DNA of 64,000 nucleotides, taken from Solibacillus sp. R5-41 (GTDB taxonomy: Bacteria > Bacillota > Bacilli > Bacillales_A > Planococcaceae). Location of the stretch: assembly GCF_002736105.1 (NCBI RefSeq), contig NZ_CP024123.1, positions 1,418,001-1,482,000 on the forward strand, read 5' to 3'. Below the pieces are notes generated by a model. The model did no database searches. It saw nothing but the letters and a program-made list of their open reading frames with translations, and was not told where the DNA came from. Position 1 is the stretch's first letter. Each line of letters opens with the position of its first letter. This document shows, piece by piece, positions 43,874 through 52,658 of the stretch. Both the position numbers and the translations under genes were made by a program.

Positions 43874-44650
43874 TTGGTTAATCAAATAAATTTCCAGTGG
43901 CGTGTCACAAAGTACAATCCTGATTTTAGGGATGAAAATGGTTACTATACCTTAAGAGAGGAATGGACTTGTCCTTCTGAAATAGGGAAAACCATTAACG
44001 GGAATGTATTCACCTTGGATGAATATCTTCAAGTTGAGGAAGCTTATATTAATTCCGTAATTAAATTCATAGAGGAAAGCAGTATTGATTCATTAAGAAT
44101 TTTACAGTTTAAATGCCATATTTCAGAAGAAGGTAAGATATCACCTTTATATGAAAAAGAATTTGAAAAACTGATTCTTAAAAAAGATTCGATAGTAAAC
44201 AAAAAAGAAATACGCCTGATTTGCAAAATGGTTTTGCGGAATTTTTTATGGTGTGAATTGTATAGTAAGGATAATTTCTTCGTACATTTTGGTTGGGATT
44301 ATTATATGTATATTGGGTCAAATGTAAATTGTCTTTCTACTATTAAATTTGCTACGAATAATGGACTGTTTGTTGAACAGTTTACGTCACCACATGCTTT
44401 TTCTGAGGAAGAAACTACAAGGCAAATTCAATGGAATGAAATTGGCGATGAGTCAAAATTAATTGTGGGTGAAGAGGAACTTAAAAATATTCCACTGAAT
44501 GAGTATCAGAGAATTTTTAATTTATCTGCTGAACATCCAGTTATAGGCTCTTTTGATATTAAAAAAGAACAATTGGAATTTTTCCAAACATTCTTGAAGC
44601 ATAAGCTGAATTTTGATAAATATGAGTATATGTTTTGGGGCGGATGTTAA
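43874..44650 (+). CDS. Protein of unknown function
   Basis: A 258-residue soluble protein starting from TTG, with GAGGAGGAG just upstream. Its N-terminus NFQWRVTKYNPDFRDENG and the segment FFVHFGWDYYMYIGS are distinctive but match no family I can name. A strong hairpin terminator follows. Its N-terminal pattern (WRVTKYNP...WTCPSEIG) looks like proteins found singly in Bacillus genomes. Confidence 0.65.
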   Translation: MVNQINFQWRVTKYNPDFRDENGYYTLREEWTCPSEIGKTINGNVFTLDEYLQVEEAYINSVIKFIEESSIDSLRILQFKCHISEEGKISPLYEKEFEKLILKKDSIVNKKEIRLICKMVLRNFLWCELYSKDNFFVHFGWDYYMYIGSNVNCLSTIKFATNNGLFVEQFTSPHAFSEEETTRQIQWNEIGDESKLIVGEEELKNIPLNEYQRIFNLSAEHPVIGSFDIKKEQLEFFQTFLKHKLNFDKYEYMFWGGC

Positions 44651-44654
44651 AGTC

Positions 44655-44704
44655 ATTTGAAAAGAGGGAGCAAATATGCTTCCTCTTTTCAAATGTTATT
44701 TTGC
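44655..44704 (+). terminator. Strong terminator
   Basis: CATTTGAAAAGAGG and CCTCTTTTCAAATG form a perfect 14-bp stem with a 14-base loop, followed by TTATTTTG. Confidence 0.85.
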
Positions 44705-44723
44705 TGTCGATTTTATTGCGATT

Positions 44724-44757
44724 CGGAGGGGAAATTTAAGTTTTCCCTCCGAAAAGA
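44724..44757. repeat. Perfect hairpin
   Basis: TTCGGAGGGGAAA and TTTTCCCTCCGAA form a 13-bp stem with one mismatch around ATTTAAG. There is no T tail. Its role is unclear; it may be a second terminator or a separate element. Confidence 0.55.
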
Positions 44758-44803
44758 GAACCCGTTAAAGTAATATTCCTTTCCTTCTTTGTTCACCCTG
44801 ATT

Positions 44804-44892
44804 TATAAAGCATATAAAATAAATCCAAATAACGCCCCCAAACACCGCTTTGGGGACTTTATTGTTCAACTAACGTAAGTAGTTAAGTTTAA
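44804..44892. repeat. Intergenic palindromic repeat, modules B and A (copy 13)
   Basis: AAGCATATAAAATAAATCC, ACGCCCCCAAACACCGC, TTTGGGGACTTTATTG, and TTCAACTAACGTAAGTAG. Confidence 0.75.
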
Positions 44893-44972
44893 ATGAAATA
44901 ACCAGGTTTTACTTTATATACCACATTAAGTATGATGAAAGGAGAATTAGTTTCAATGAGAGGAATGGAGAA

Positions 44973-45818
44973 ATGAGCGATACACGGACTAAATTAATGT
45001 TGGATTTGCAAAGAATTGAGAAGGATGAGTATCAGTTACGCGAAGGTGAGAAGCATCAAGATTTCTTGCCTTTATTACTTCAATTTATTGGCGATCCTGA
45101 ACCAGAATTAAGGGATAACCTGGTATATCCGATGTTTTATATGTGGATTAAGGAAGAGAATAGGTTCAGTGGAGAGGAGTTGCGTAGCCTCTTGACTGTT
45201 TTGACTGATGAGAATCATTTATTTTATAAAATTGGTAGCGAGGAGGATCAGTCAGTTTTTACAAGAACGTTCTCTGCCTTGCCTATCGCTTTGATTGTGC
45301 AATTCCACAGACAAAATCCGTTTTTCAATCAAGCGGAAATTGAGCAATTAATACATACAATGCTCCGTTATTATAAAGAGGAGAAGGATCTACGAGGCTA
45401 TCTTTCAGTAGGAGGCTGGGCTCACAGTGCGTCTCACGGTGCGGATGTTTTTGCCGAGCTGGTGCAGTGCGAGGAAAGCAGCGACGCACTGCTGAGTGAG
45501 ATCCTTGTCGCTATCTCTGGTATGCTTCAAAATGGTAGACACATTTTTAGCGATGAAGATGATGAACGGTTAGTCAACATCGTGGATACGATGATTGACA
45601 AAGAGTTACTTCCACATCAAGAAATTGCTGATTGGATTAGTGGCTTAGCACAATGCTGCAATTTGCCGAGAAGTCGCAGTCAGGTAATTGCTCGCGTGAA
45701 CAGCAAGAATTTTTTACGGAGTCTCTATTTCAGAAGAGGACAATGTAGCCGAGGGAATGAGCTTAACACTGTCATGCTTGGTACCGAGGCAAAATTGAAT
45801 AGGTTTTCTATCGGTTAA
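44973..45818 (+). CDS. DUF2785 domain-containing protein
   Basis: A 281-residue helical cytosolic protein. The pattern LLQFIGDPEPELRDNLVYPM, DENHLFYKIGSEEDQSVFTR and DLRGYLSVGGWAHSASHGAD matches DUF2785, an all-helical family of unknown function in Bacilli. The start follows GAGGAATGGAG with tight spacing. The C-terminus after RGQCSRGNELNTVML is unlike the rest and may be an altered tail. Confidence 0.7.
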   Translation: MSDTRTKLMLDLQRIEKDEYQLREGEKHQDFLPLLLQFIGDPEPELRDNLVYPMFYMWIKEENRFSGEELRSLLTVLTDENHLFYKIGSEEDQSVFTRTFSALPIALIVQFHRQNPFFNQAEIEQLIHTMLRYYKEEKDLRGYLSVGGWAHSASHGADVFAELVQCEESSDALLSEILVAISGMLQNGRHIFSDEDDERLVNIVDTMIDKELLPHQEIADWISGLAQCCNLPRSRSQVIARVNSKNFLRSLYFRRGQCSRGNELNTVMLGTEAKLNRFSIG

Positions 45819-45879
45819 AGGATTAAAGGGGCTGTAATTCTTTCTCCAATATCAAATCCCTTACTGAACTCCCATGAAA

Positions 45880-46092
45880 GAACGTAATAATCTTCCACTT
45901 TATGTGATAGCAGTATTTTACTTGTTTGATTTGTTTTTTACTTTGCATAAAATCGTGTATATTTCTTAACTTAACGTTGTAAATTCGCATAAATCTGACG
46001 GGACCACTTATTATACTAACGGGGCAGTTTAGTGCAACAAGGAGTATTAAGAAATGCAACCAAACGACGCTTTGGGTGCATTTATCATCAGT
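45880..46092. repeat. Composite intergenic repeat (copy 14)
   Basis: Contains TTTGCATAAAATCGTGTATA, TTAACGTTGTAAATTCGCAT, ACTAACGGGGCAGTTTAGTG, and GACGCTTTGGGTGCATTT. The first two segments also occur in changed form at 39890-39950, 50890-50945 and 56275-56330, linking this copy to the long repeats. Confidence 0.6.
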
Positions 46093-46203
46093 TGATGGGA
46101 GAAATCGGTTCGTTTAAAAGGTGTACTGGGGATAATGGCGAAATGGTAAAGAAAGTTGAATTGTAGAGGGGCGAATTTATATTTTCGGAAGTAGGGAAGA
46201 AAA

Positions 46204-46743
46204 ATGATTGAATTAAGAAAAATTACCCACGATAATTTTGAGGCAGTGTTGAAGTTAAGCATAACAGACGAGCAGAAAGGAAATGTGGATTCCAGTATAT
46301 ACTGTTTGGCTAAAGCCTATGTAAAGATACTCAACGACGAAAAACCTCCTATGATTTTCGCTATATGCAACAATGATGAAGTCATAGGATATGTCGATAT
46401 TGGATTTTTCGAACTGGCGAAAAGTGCATTTTTATGTGAAAAATATGGAGATAAATCTACTTATGGACTTAATCGCTTTATGATTGATAAAAAGCATCAA
46501 GGCAAAGGATTTGGTAAACAAGCAATGATAAAAGTTATTGATTATATAAAGTCGTTTCCACAAGGAAAAGCCGATGCAGTTGCTACATCATATTGGATGG
46601 TAAACGAAGTCGCTCGGAAGTTGTTTGCGTCTGTCGGTTTCGTTGAAACAGGAGCGATATGGGACGGACAAACAGGGGATAATTGGAATGCAGAAAGAAA
46701 AGATATAGAGTATGCAGAAGTAGGTGCCAGACTTGGATTATAA
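46204..46743 (+). CDS. GNAT N-acetyltransferase (BltD/spermidine-acetyltransferase-like)
   Basis: A 179-residue GNAT protein: MIELRKITHDNFEAVLKLSI at the start, the acetyl-CoA loop DKKHQGKGFGKQAMIKVIDY near residue 96, and a late ARKLFASVGFVETGAIWDGQ. The N-terminal pattern is like the BltD/PaiA-type polyamine acetyltransferases. It has AGTAGGGAAGA before ATG. Substrate not determined. A short HTH-like frame follows in another frame. Confidence 0.85.
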   Translation: MIELRKITHDNFEAVLKLSITDEQKGNVDSSIYCLAKAYVKILNDEKPPMIFAICNNDEVIGYVDIGFFELAKSAFLCEKYGDKSTYGLNRFMIDKKHQGKGFGKQAMIKVIDYIKSFPQGKADAVATSYWMVNEVARKLFASVGFVETGAIWDGQTGDNWNAERKDIEYAEVGARLGL

Positions 46744-46752
46744 AGCTAACCA

Positions 46753-46895
46753 GTCTGGAATTAAAGTTAGATAATTTACTTACAGAGGGCTTAAAACAAA
46801 AACAAATAGCCAATGAGTTAAACCTTACAGCAGCTAGGGTTTCACAAATTGTGAAGGGGATTCGCGAAAAAAAGTTAAATGGTGTGTGCCCTTAA
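46753..46895 (+). pseudogene. Fragment of a helix-turn-helix protein
   Basis: Ten bases after the GNAT stop a different frame reads SLELKLDNLLTEGLKQKQIA then NELNLTAARVSQIVKGIREK. This is a helix-turn-helix of sigma/transposase-like type. It has no start or ribosome site, so only a piece is left. Confidence 0.4.
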
Positions 46896-46940
46896 ACCAA
46901 TATATTATATTAAATCTTAATAACGTTCCCAAATGTAAGC

Positions 46941-47301
46941 TGAATTGCACCCCAATTGTTAGACACAACTAACAAGGAGGTGCAGTTTTTCTATGGCAAA
47001 AATTAGTGCAGAAGAAAAATTAGCAGCAGTTCAAAGATATGTAAATGGAAAAGAAAGTTCAAGAACAGTAGCGGAAGATATAGGTGTGTCCCATCGTTAC
47101 CTATTAACTTGGGTAATACAAAATAAATACAATGGCGTAGAAGCTTTTGTAAGACGATATACAAATTATACGAAAGCGTTTAAACTAGACGTATTTAACT
47201 ATATGATTGAACACGGGAATTACGATTACGATACTGGAAATTTAAAAGAAACAGAAGTATTAGTGGGTATGACAAATGAAATTAATATTTACCTTAAATA
47301 A
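46941..47301 (+). mobile_element. Truncated IS3-family element (left end and orfA part)
   Basis: The left inverted repeat begins TGAATTGCACCCCAATTGTT at 46941, interrupting a repeat module B (ACGTTCCCAAATGTAAGC ends at 46940). The orfA start at 46993 has AAGGAGGTG upstream. No right end or orfB (DDE integrase) is present. Confidence 0.75.
46993..47301 (+). pseudogene. IS3-family transposase orfA, C-terminally replaced
   Basis: The 102-residue frame starts MAKISAEEKLAAVQRYVNGK with a helix-turn-helix (SSRTVAEDIGVSHRYLLTWV) and TNYTKAFKLDVFNYMIEHG, which is IS3/IS150-type OrfA. After about residue 78 the sequence (YDYDTGNLKETEVLVGMTNE) no longer fits the family. The rest of orfA and all of orfB are lost, so the element cannot move by itself. 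Confidence 0.7.
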
Positions 47302-47313
47302 AAAATACAGAGT

Positions 47314-47352
47314 AATGCCATTTTCTTCGGGGAGGAAAATGGCATTTTTTCG
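47314..47352 (+). terminator. Strong terminator
   Basis: AATGCCATTTTC and GAAAATGGCATT form a perfect 12-bp stem, followed by six Ts. It insulates the sigma-factor operon from the IS3 remnant. Confidence 0.88.
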
Positions 47353-47601
47353 AAATAAACAAAAATTGATTTCCAATCCGGGACGCTTCACCGCTAGCAC
47401 GGCCTAAGCCTGTAGTCTCAGGCGTCGTATTGTTGCCGTAGATGACGCCCTTATAAATATAAGTTAAGCAATTTGAGATAAAGTCGATATATGTTTCAAG
47501 ATTTCAACTTTTTTAGGTTTTTTGCGAAAAATAGATGCCATTCAACGTTATATATAATGTAATGGCTTTTGCAGTATCAATACTATATAAAGGAGAAAGA
47601 A
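47353..47601. other. Upstream region of the first ECF sigma operon
   Basis: No gene seen. It contains GGCGTCGTATTGTTGCCGTA and GATGACGCC (47427-47453), an imperfect palindrome. An AT-rich stretch with TTATATATAATG around 47551-47562 could hold the promoter, but no confident -35/-10 pair can be given. Confidence 0.3.
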
Positions 47602-48165
47602 ATGAAGATTAATGAACATAATTTTATAAAATATCTTCAAGGCGGCAAAGAAAACGCTCTTGATTACGTAATCGATCACTATCTTCCATTAATAAAAGGT
47701 GTTGTATTAAAAATTTTAGGTCCTCTTGACATTAATGACATCATAAAGGAGTGTTGTAACGATATTTTATTATCTATCTGGAAAAACGCGAAAAAGTTCA
47801 ACGGAGATGCAGCTGACTTTCAAAAATGGGTATGCGTGATAGCCAAATATAAAGCAATCGATTATTACCGCATGGTAATAAAGAAAAAAGAAAGCCCCTC
47901 TTTGGATATAGAGCTTACGCCTTCTGACTCCTTGAAATATGAAAGCACCTATCTGGAAGAACAGGAGAACATTCAGGCAATCATCTCAACATTAAAGCCT
48001 GTCGATCAGAAAATTTTTATAATGAGGTACCTGCTAGATTTTGATACAGAAGAAATTGCCCATCAATTACAGATGACAAAATCGGCTATTGATAACCGGC
48101 TTTACCATGGCAGGAAAAAACTAAAAAAAGATTTAGGGGGTATGCCCATTGAAAAATCTGTTTAA
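47602..48165 (+). CDS. ECF-type RNA polymerase sigma factor
   Basis: A 187-residue ECF sigma factor. Region 2 spans about 10-80 (NALDYVIDHYLPLIKGVVLK, FQKWVCVIAKYKAIDYYR); region 4 is at 125-180 (LKPVDQKIFIMRYLLDFDTE, then EIAHQLQMTKSAIDNRLYHG). The start MKINEHNF at 47602 has AAAGGAG upstream; an earlier in-frame ATG does not. It overlaps its membrane-bound partner gene by 17 bases. A paralogous pair lies at 54391-56005. Confidence 0.9.
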   Translation: MKINEHNFIKYLQGGKENALDYVIDHYLPLIKGVVLKILGPLDINDIIKECCNDILLSIWKNAKKFNGDAADFQKWVCVIAKYKAIDYYRMVIKKKESPSLDIELTPSDSLKYESTYLEEQENIQAIISTLKPVDQKIFIMRYLLDFDTEEIAHQLQMTKSAIDNRLYHGRKKLKKDLGGMPIEKSV

Positions 48166-49237
48166 ACACTTCAATGATATTGGAATCGATATAACTGACT
48201 TTGAAGAAGCAGAGGTAACAGAACTTGAAAAAGCACAGTTTAAAAGGGACCTGAGAATTCAGACATCCAAAACAACACCGAGAAAGTGGATGAAGGGAGC
48301 TGCAGCTGTCTGCTTGTCGTTGGGTATCGGCACTGCATCAATTATAGGTCTATCCTACACAACATTCGCTCAGGAAATTCCAGTTTTGAACAGTATTATC
48401 AAGCTTTTCTCGACCCAGGATAAAATAATGTCAGGCTATGAGGAATTCGCGGATCAACAACATCTTGTAGTAGAAAGCAATGGGATAACGATTACGGTAA
48501 ATGAAAGCTTATTCGATAGTAAAAAGTTTTTAGTTGGCTATTATATTGAAACGGACAGGGATTTAGGTGAGTCCCCGGAAATTGAGACTACTTTTAAGGT
48601 GGATGGCCGCGAACACGCATTTTTTCATACGAAACATATGATTGAAAAAGTCGGGCCAAATCAATACGCCGGCTTAACAACAGCGATCTTGAATTTATCT
48701 AATCATTTACAGGAGGCGAATTTTGAGTTTCACATTAGTAGTATTTCCAGTCAGGATAAAAAGGAAATGATCCAGGGGAGTTGGGATTTTGAAATAAATG
48801 CTAAGGCGACTGAGCCTAAAGTCCAAATCGTGGAAGCTCCTGCATCAAAAAAAGATGATTTAGGTATTAAATTGAATGAAATCATATACACACCGATTTC
48901 CTTTATCGTCAATTACAGAGAAACAATAAAAAACGAGAATTTAAAAGAAAAATGGGATATTATTTCTTCCGGTTTAAAAGTAAAGGATAATTTAGGTAAT
49001 ACGTATACATCAGCGTTAACCGGTGGTATAGGACACGACCATGGAGATAAGGAATTTGTCTTTACCTTTGAAAAACTGCATCCGGATGCTGAAACTTTAA
49101 TATTCACCCCATTCTTCCGATTGATGGAGGCTGACGAAATTGATGATAATGGCGCTAAATATTTTAGGGATAATAGCAATTCTATAAAGGAAATAATTGA
49201 GCTTGAGGATATTATTGTAGATATTCAACAAAAATAA
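48149..49237 (+). CDS. DUF4179 membrane protein, likely anti-sigma factor
   Basis: A 362-residue protein from TTG with GGGGGTATG upstream. A cytosolic N-terminus (1-48) precedes one membrane helix (WMKGAAAVCLSLGIGTASIIGL), followed by the DUF4179 extracellular domain (about 75-180: EFADQQHLVVESNGITITVN) and a beta-rich tail. Proteins of this layout encoded after ECF sigma genes act as anti-sigma factors; the small N-terminus would bind the sigma. It overlaps the sigma gene by 17 bases, and has the same length as the paralogue at 54917. Confidence 0.8.
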   Translation: MKNLFKHFNDIGIDITDFEEAEVTELEKAQFKRDLRIQTSKTTPRKWMKGAAAVCLSLGIGTASIIGLSYTTFAQEIPVLNSIIKLFSTQDKIMSGYEEFADQQHLVVESNGITITVNESLFDSKKFLVGYYIETDRDLGESPEIETTFKVDGREHAFFHTKHMIEKVGPNQYAGLTTAILNLSNHLQEANFEFHISSISSQDKKEMIQGSWDFEINAKATEPKVQIVEAPASKKDDLGIKLNEIIYTPISFIVNYRETIKNENLKEKWDIISSGLKVKDNLGNTYTSALTGGIGHDHGDKEFVFTFEKLHPDAETLIFTPFFRLMEADEIDDNGAKYFRDNSNSIKEIIELEDIIVDIQQK

Positions 49238-49272
49238 TAAGGCACCGCACTTATTGTGAAAAACAACTAAAA

Positions 49273-49327
49273 ACATAAACTGCACGCCAATTGTTAATAC
49301 ACTGAACAATTGGAGGTACAGTTCAGA
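49273..49327. repeat. IS3-type terminal sequence remnants
   Basis: TAAACTGCACGCCAATTGTT and AACAATTGGAGGTACAGTTC lie nose to nose around AATACACTG. Both resemble IS3/IS150 ends (compare TGAATTGCACCCCAATTGTT at 46941). No transposase is left. They may be the footprints of an IS3 element that was lost. Confidence 0.5.
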
Positions 49328-49372
49328 CACAAAAATAAAGCCGTTAAACTTCATAAAGGGGTGAACCCCCTT

Positions 49373-49515
49373 ATCCAACAATCGGGCGCGATTGTTGGAT
49401 AAGCTTCACTTTTCTTCTTCAACTAACGGGGGCTTTAGTACAACAAGCATTTCGAAAATTTTCCCAAACGACGCTTTGGGAGTATTTTTCACTTCAACTA
49501 ACGGGCCATTTAATG
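49373..49515. repeat. Composite intergenic repeat, modules D-A-B-A (copy 15)
   Basis: ATCCAACAATCGGGCGCG with ATTGTTGGAT (module D hairpin), TTCAACTAACGGGGGC and TTTAGTACAACAAGC, CCCAAACGACGCTTTGGG (module B), then TTCAACTAACGGGCC. It is one of the most complete copies. Confidence 0.85.
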
Positions 49516-49677
49516 GATTAAGGTAGTGTTGTTATTATGTGTTCTATAAATAAGCAAGAAGAAATAATTGAAATTTTCCGACAAAAGCGTCTGGGGTTTA
49601 CTATACATTAATTGGAATAGATGTTAAATTTAAGGTATTGTAAAATTTGATATTTTAAGATAAAAGGAGATGATTTA

Positions 49678-50172
49678 ATGTTTCGTGAAATTGTACAAAA
49701 TATAATATTGCAATTAAATGAATCAAACCTGATACTACAGTATTTAGGTGTTTTATTCTTATCTTTTATCCCGTTCGTTGAGTCTCCCGGTGGGGCAGCA
49801 GCAGGTTCTTTGATTGGTCTTTCATTTATTTTATCAGGATTAATCGCTATATGCGGAAACTGGATTTCAGTAATGTTGATTATAATACCTTTTACCGTTT
49901 TATTAAAAAAAATGCGAAATAGAAAATCGAAAGAAAATGGATTTATTCATAATCGAGCAAGTAAAGCAAGAAAATGGTACGAAAATTATGGTGTACCTGG
50001 TCTTGCACTTATAGCTCCATTGGTGGCTTCTGGACATATTGCAGCTTTCACATCATTAGCTGCTGGTGCTAATAAAAAGAGAGTCGTCTTTTGGCATACC
50101 ATTAGTATAATAGTTTGGGGCTTAGCTGGAGCAAGTATAGGCTCTTTTATAAATTACGATATAATGCCGTGA
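49678..50172 (+). CDS. Small multidrug export protein family membrane protein
   Basis: A 164-residue membrane protein with about four hydrophobic segments. FIPFVESPGGAAAGSLIGLS near residue 35 and YGVPGLALIAPLVASGHIAA near 105 are typical of the Sm_multidrug_ex/putative small export family. The family name is historic and a transport function is not proven. AAAGGAGATG precedes ATG. Confidence 0.75.
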   Translation: MFREIVQNIILQLNESNLILQYLGVLFLSFIPFVESPGGAAAGSLIGLSFILSGLIAICGNWISVMLIIIPFTVLLKKMRNRKSKENGFIHNRASKARKWYENYGVPGLALIAPLVASGHIAAFTSLAAGANKKRVVFWHTISIIVWGLAGASIGSFINYDIMP

Positions 50173-50241
50173 TAAATCATTTACACGTTCTCCAATCTGA
50201 TTTCAACAAAATATTAATTAAAAGGGGGATATGATATTAAA

Positions 50242-50493
50242 ATGAAAAAATGGATTATTAATATTGGTTACTTTGTAATTCTTAATTTAATATTTATAAT
50301 TGTTGACGGCACACCTCTTATTACAGATTTTGGATTTGGTGATTTTGGAAAAAGAGTTTTACAGACAGGTTTTTTTACAAATTGGTTTAATTTTTATGAA
50401 ACTCAATTTTTTAATATAGTTTTATTTTTCGCTATGTTGCATTTGATTTTAACTGGCTTATATGATGTCTTATTTAAAGCACGAACTCAGTAA
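50242..50493 (+). CDS. Small membrane protein, YfzA-like
   Basis: An 83-residue protein with two hydrophobic segments (INIGYFVILNLIFIIVDGTP and FNIVLFFAMLHLILTGLYDV). A middle stretch, RVLQTGFFTNWFNFYETQFF, resembles my recollection of the YfzA family of Bacillus. AAGGGGG lies upstream with long spacing. Function unknown. Confidence 0.5.
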   Translation: MKKWIINIGYFVILNLIFIIVDGTPLITDFGFGDFGKRVLQTGFFTNWFNFYETQFFNIVLFFAMLHLILTGLYDVLFKARTQ

Positions 50494-50587
50494 TGTGATT
50501 CAAAAATTATTAGTTAATCAAATAAATTAGATTAAAATTTAGGATTGATTCCCGTACAAAAGACAGAGGCCAAAAGAAGCATTTATC

Positions 50588-50625
50588 CACCCAGTTGTCG
50601 GTATTGAACCGGCGACTGGGTGTTT
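50588..50625. terminator. Hairpin, probable terminator
   Basis: CACCCAGTTGTCGG and CCGGCGACTGGGTG pair over 8 to 12 bases and are followed by TTTAGGTTT, about 95 bases after the YfzA-like gene. Confidence 0.6.
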
Positions 50626-50699
50626 AGGTTTATTTGCAATGCAGTTTTCTTGGTATAAAAAGCAAGAAGTTCAGCTACTATAACTCTGTATAATTGATA

Positions 50700-50960
50700 C
50701 ATATTTTATTGAAATAACGTTCCCAAATTAAAGTTTTGGCGCAAACGAAAATCCTAGAAATCCTGATTTAATAGTATTTCTAGGATTTTTATATGAACAT
50801 TGTTTATAAGGTATTTTATGCATTTCTCTACAAAGCCAATTACAGCAATCGTTTGAGAGTTTTCTAGTGATAATACAGCGTTGATGTCGTTGCATAAATT
50901 CGTGCATATTCTTTAAGGTTGTAAAAAACGCATCTTTCTTACACTAACCCTACGATAAAA
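50700..50960. repeat. Divergent copy of the long intergenic repeat
   Basis: Starts AATAACGTTCCCAAATTAAAG and contains the hairpin AAATCCTAGAAAT with ATTTCTAGGATTT, in the place of the AACACTT hairpin of the other long copies. GCATAAATTCGTGCATATTC and TTAAGGTTGTAAAAAACGC follow. The frame of the repeat is kept but the hairpin sequence is different. Confidence 0.6.
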
Positions 50961-51045
50961 GTGTAGGAATTTTAAGTTTTGTTCATCATTTAGTTTTGTT
51001 CATTGCTCAAATTGAGGAGTATCAACAGCTAAAAGGTTTTATCCC

Positions 51046-51518
51046 TAAAAAGACTATCCTATACCGGAGGGGTATCAAACGGTTATAATATTACGCCACA
51101 AGATAGTACGCTTAACCGACATGGTGATCAAGCATATATGGAAGACGCTATTCGTAAAGCTGGTGGAGCTACTAATTTCGAAGCAATTATCACATATCCT
51201 AATACGGAAACGCTGAATCCTTCAAGTTATCAGTATACCTATACAATAAACGGAAATGTCATTATAGATTCTTTTGAAAATGTGAATCCAGATGAAGTAA
51301 ACGAAACTCTTGGACTAACAGGAAATAATGAGTCCGAGTCCAAATCAGCAAGTTCTTCAACAAGCGAAGGTGAGCTTTCTAGTGTTGATACAAATGGAAA
51401 TGGTATCGTGACAATCGCAGAAGCAAAAGCAGCTGGTTTCAGTATGCCAATAACCAATAAACACTGGTTGTACAAATATATGCAAGATCGTGATAATGAC
51501 GGTGTGGTAGGTGAATAA
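51046..51518 (+). pseudogene. 3' remnant of a DNA/RNA non-specific endonuclease with EF-hand-like tail
   Basis: In frame before the ATG at 51138 the sequence already reads YTGGVSNGYNITPQDSTLNR and HGDQAYMEDAIRKAGGATNF, the C-terminal part of secreted Bacillus DNA/RNA non-specific endonucleases. It ends in a calcium-binding, excalibur-like segment: DTNGNGIVTIAEAKAAGF and LYKYMQDRDNDGVVGE. The signal peptide and catalytic part are missing. So the gene is 5'-truncated and probably inactive. Confidence 0.6.
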
Positions 51519-51625
51519 GCCCCTAAAAAATGGTTTTGCTATGAGGATGCGCATGTAGAAGTGATAGAAAAGAATGAAGAACGTGCGGAAAATATAAAGG
51601 GCTTGCACTTGCTCATTAGTCGACT

Positions 51626-51683
51626 AGTATGACCATACTTTAGAGCTTAATTGCAGTTTTTTAGATATTTTTGCACCAGAACC
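51626..51683 (-). mobile_element. Solo IS6-family terminal sequence
   Basis: On the minus strand it begins GGTTCTGGTGCAAAAATATC at 51683 and runs 58 bases. It is identical, bar one base, to the left end of the IS6 element at 52659-52716. No transposase lies next to it, so it is a deletion remnant. The two ends face away from the gene between them. Confidence 0.85.
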
Positions 51684-51720
51684 AGAATATTTATAATCAC
51701 GTGTGAAAGGTGGATATAAA

Positions 51721-52623
51721 GTGAAAGTTTTTGGAACAAAAAGTGGTGAATTTAAATTAAAAAAGAACAAATCGCATGTAAATGATGATAAAACATTACA
51801 CGCGAGTGATGTACAACAGCTAGATTTAACGTCGTTTCCAATTGTGAAAGATTTTGAAGTAGTAGTAACAGAAGATACTAACATGCTCTCATTTTATAGC
51901 GCGAAAAGAAAGGAACAGCTGACGACGTTTCCTCGGCATTATGCATTGGAAGAATGTGATGAAGAAGATATCCCATTAGGAACTCGCACAGAGCCGTATA
52001 TTGATCGAAAAGAAAGCTGGCAAATAAGGATATTCGAGGAAAATGACTTCGTTTATATTTTACAGGGCCATAATAAAAACATACATACATGGTATAAAAC
52101 ACCGAGAAATGCATATTTGAAGCAATGGATAAAACTATTGAAGCGATACTGGCAGAAAAACATCTTCATTGGTACAACGAGTGGTGAATTTAATATTAGA
52201 AGCATCAATCAAGAAGCACATATTAATAATGGTAGACTGTTAAAAAATATATATAATGATAATTTGCATAAGGTAAAGTTGGCATCTTTCCCGATTGTCG
52301 AGGATTTCGAAATTTTAGTGGGGAAGAAAAAAATCGATTATATTTATTTTTATAGTGCAAGTAGAAATGAAATATTGAACAATTTTTGGGGCTTTCCTTC
52401 ATTTGCTTATTTTTTGAGCAGAACGAATATTTCCATCGATAGGCCTTTTAGTGACGTTGATCAAGGCTGGCAAGTTATCATATTTGAGCATGGAGAATTT
52501 GTTTATGTATTAAGTGGTGGAGAATATACAAACAAGAAAAATATTGTAAAAAAATGGTACAAAGTAAAAAAAGAAATGTTTGAACTTGAGTGCTGTAAGT
52601 TGCTGGAAGAAAATTGTCGCTAG
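51721..52623 (+). CDS. Protein of unknown function with internal duplication, between IS6 ends
   Basis: A 300-residue soluble protein made of two similar halves. Half 1: FGTKSGEFKLKK, LTSFPIVKDFEVVV, LSFYSAKRKEQL, SWQIRIFEENDFVYILQG, HTWYK. Half 2: IGTTSGEFNIRS, LASFPIVEDFEILV, IYFYSASRNEIL, GWQVIIFEHGEFVYVLSG, KKWYK. Each unit is about 135 residues. The GTG at 51721 has AAGGTGG upstream; an earlier GTG at 51703 is possible. It sits between two outward-facing IS6 ends, so it looks like cargo moved by IS6. No family recognised. Confidence 0.65.
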   Translation: MKVFGTKSGEFKLKKNKSHVNDDKTLHASDVQQLDLTSFPIVKDFEVVVTEDTNMLSFYSAKRKEQLTTFPRHYALEECDEEDIPLGTRTEPYIDRKESWQIRIFEENDFVYILQGHNKNIHTWYKTPRNAYLKQWIKLLKRYWQKNIFIGTTSGEFNIRSINQEAHINNGRLLKNIYNDNLHKVKLASFPIVEDFEILVGKKKIDYIYFYSASRNEILNNFWGFPSFAYFLSRTNISIDRPFSDVDQGWQVIIFEHGEFVYVLSGGEYTNKKNIVKKWYKVKKEMFELECCKLLEENCR

Positions 52624-52658
52624 TTTAGAAGTATTTTACGTATCGATTACAGAAGAAG

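Noticed and set aside
45823-46262. Minus-strand frames between the DUF2785 and GNAT genes
   Set aside because: They cover repeat modules and lack ribosome sites and recognisable sequence.
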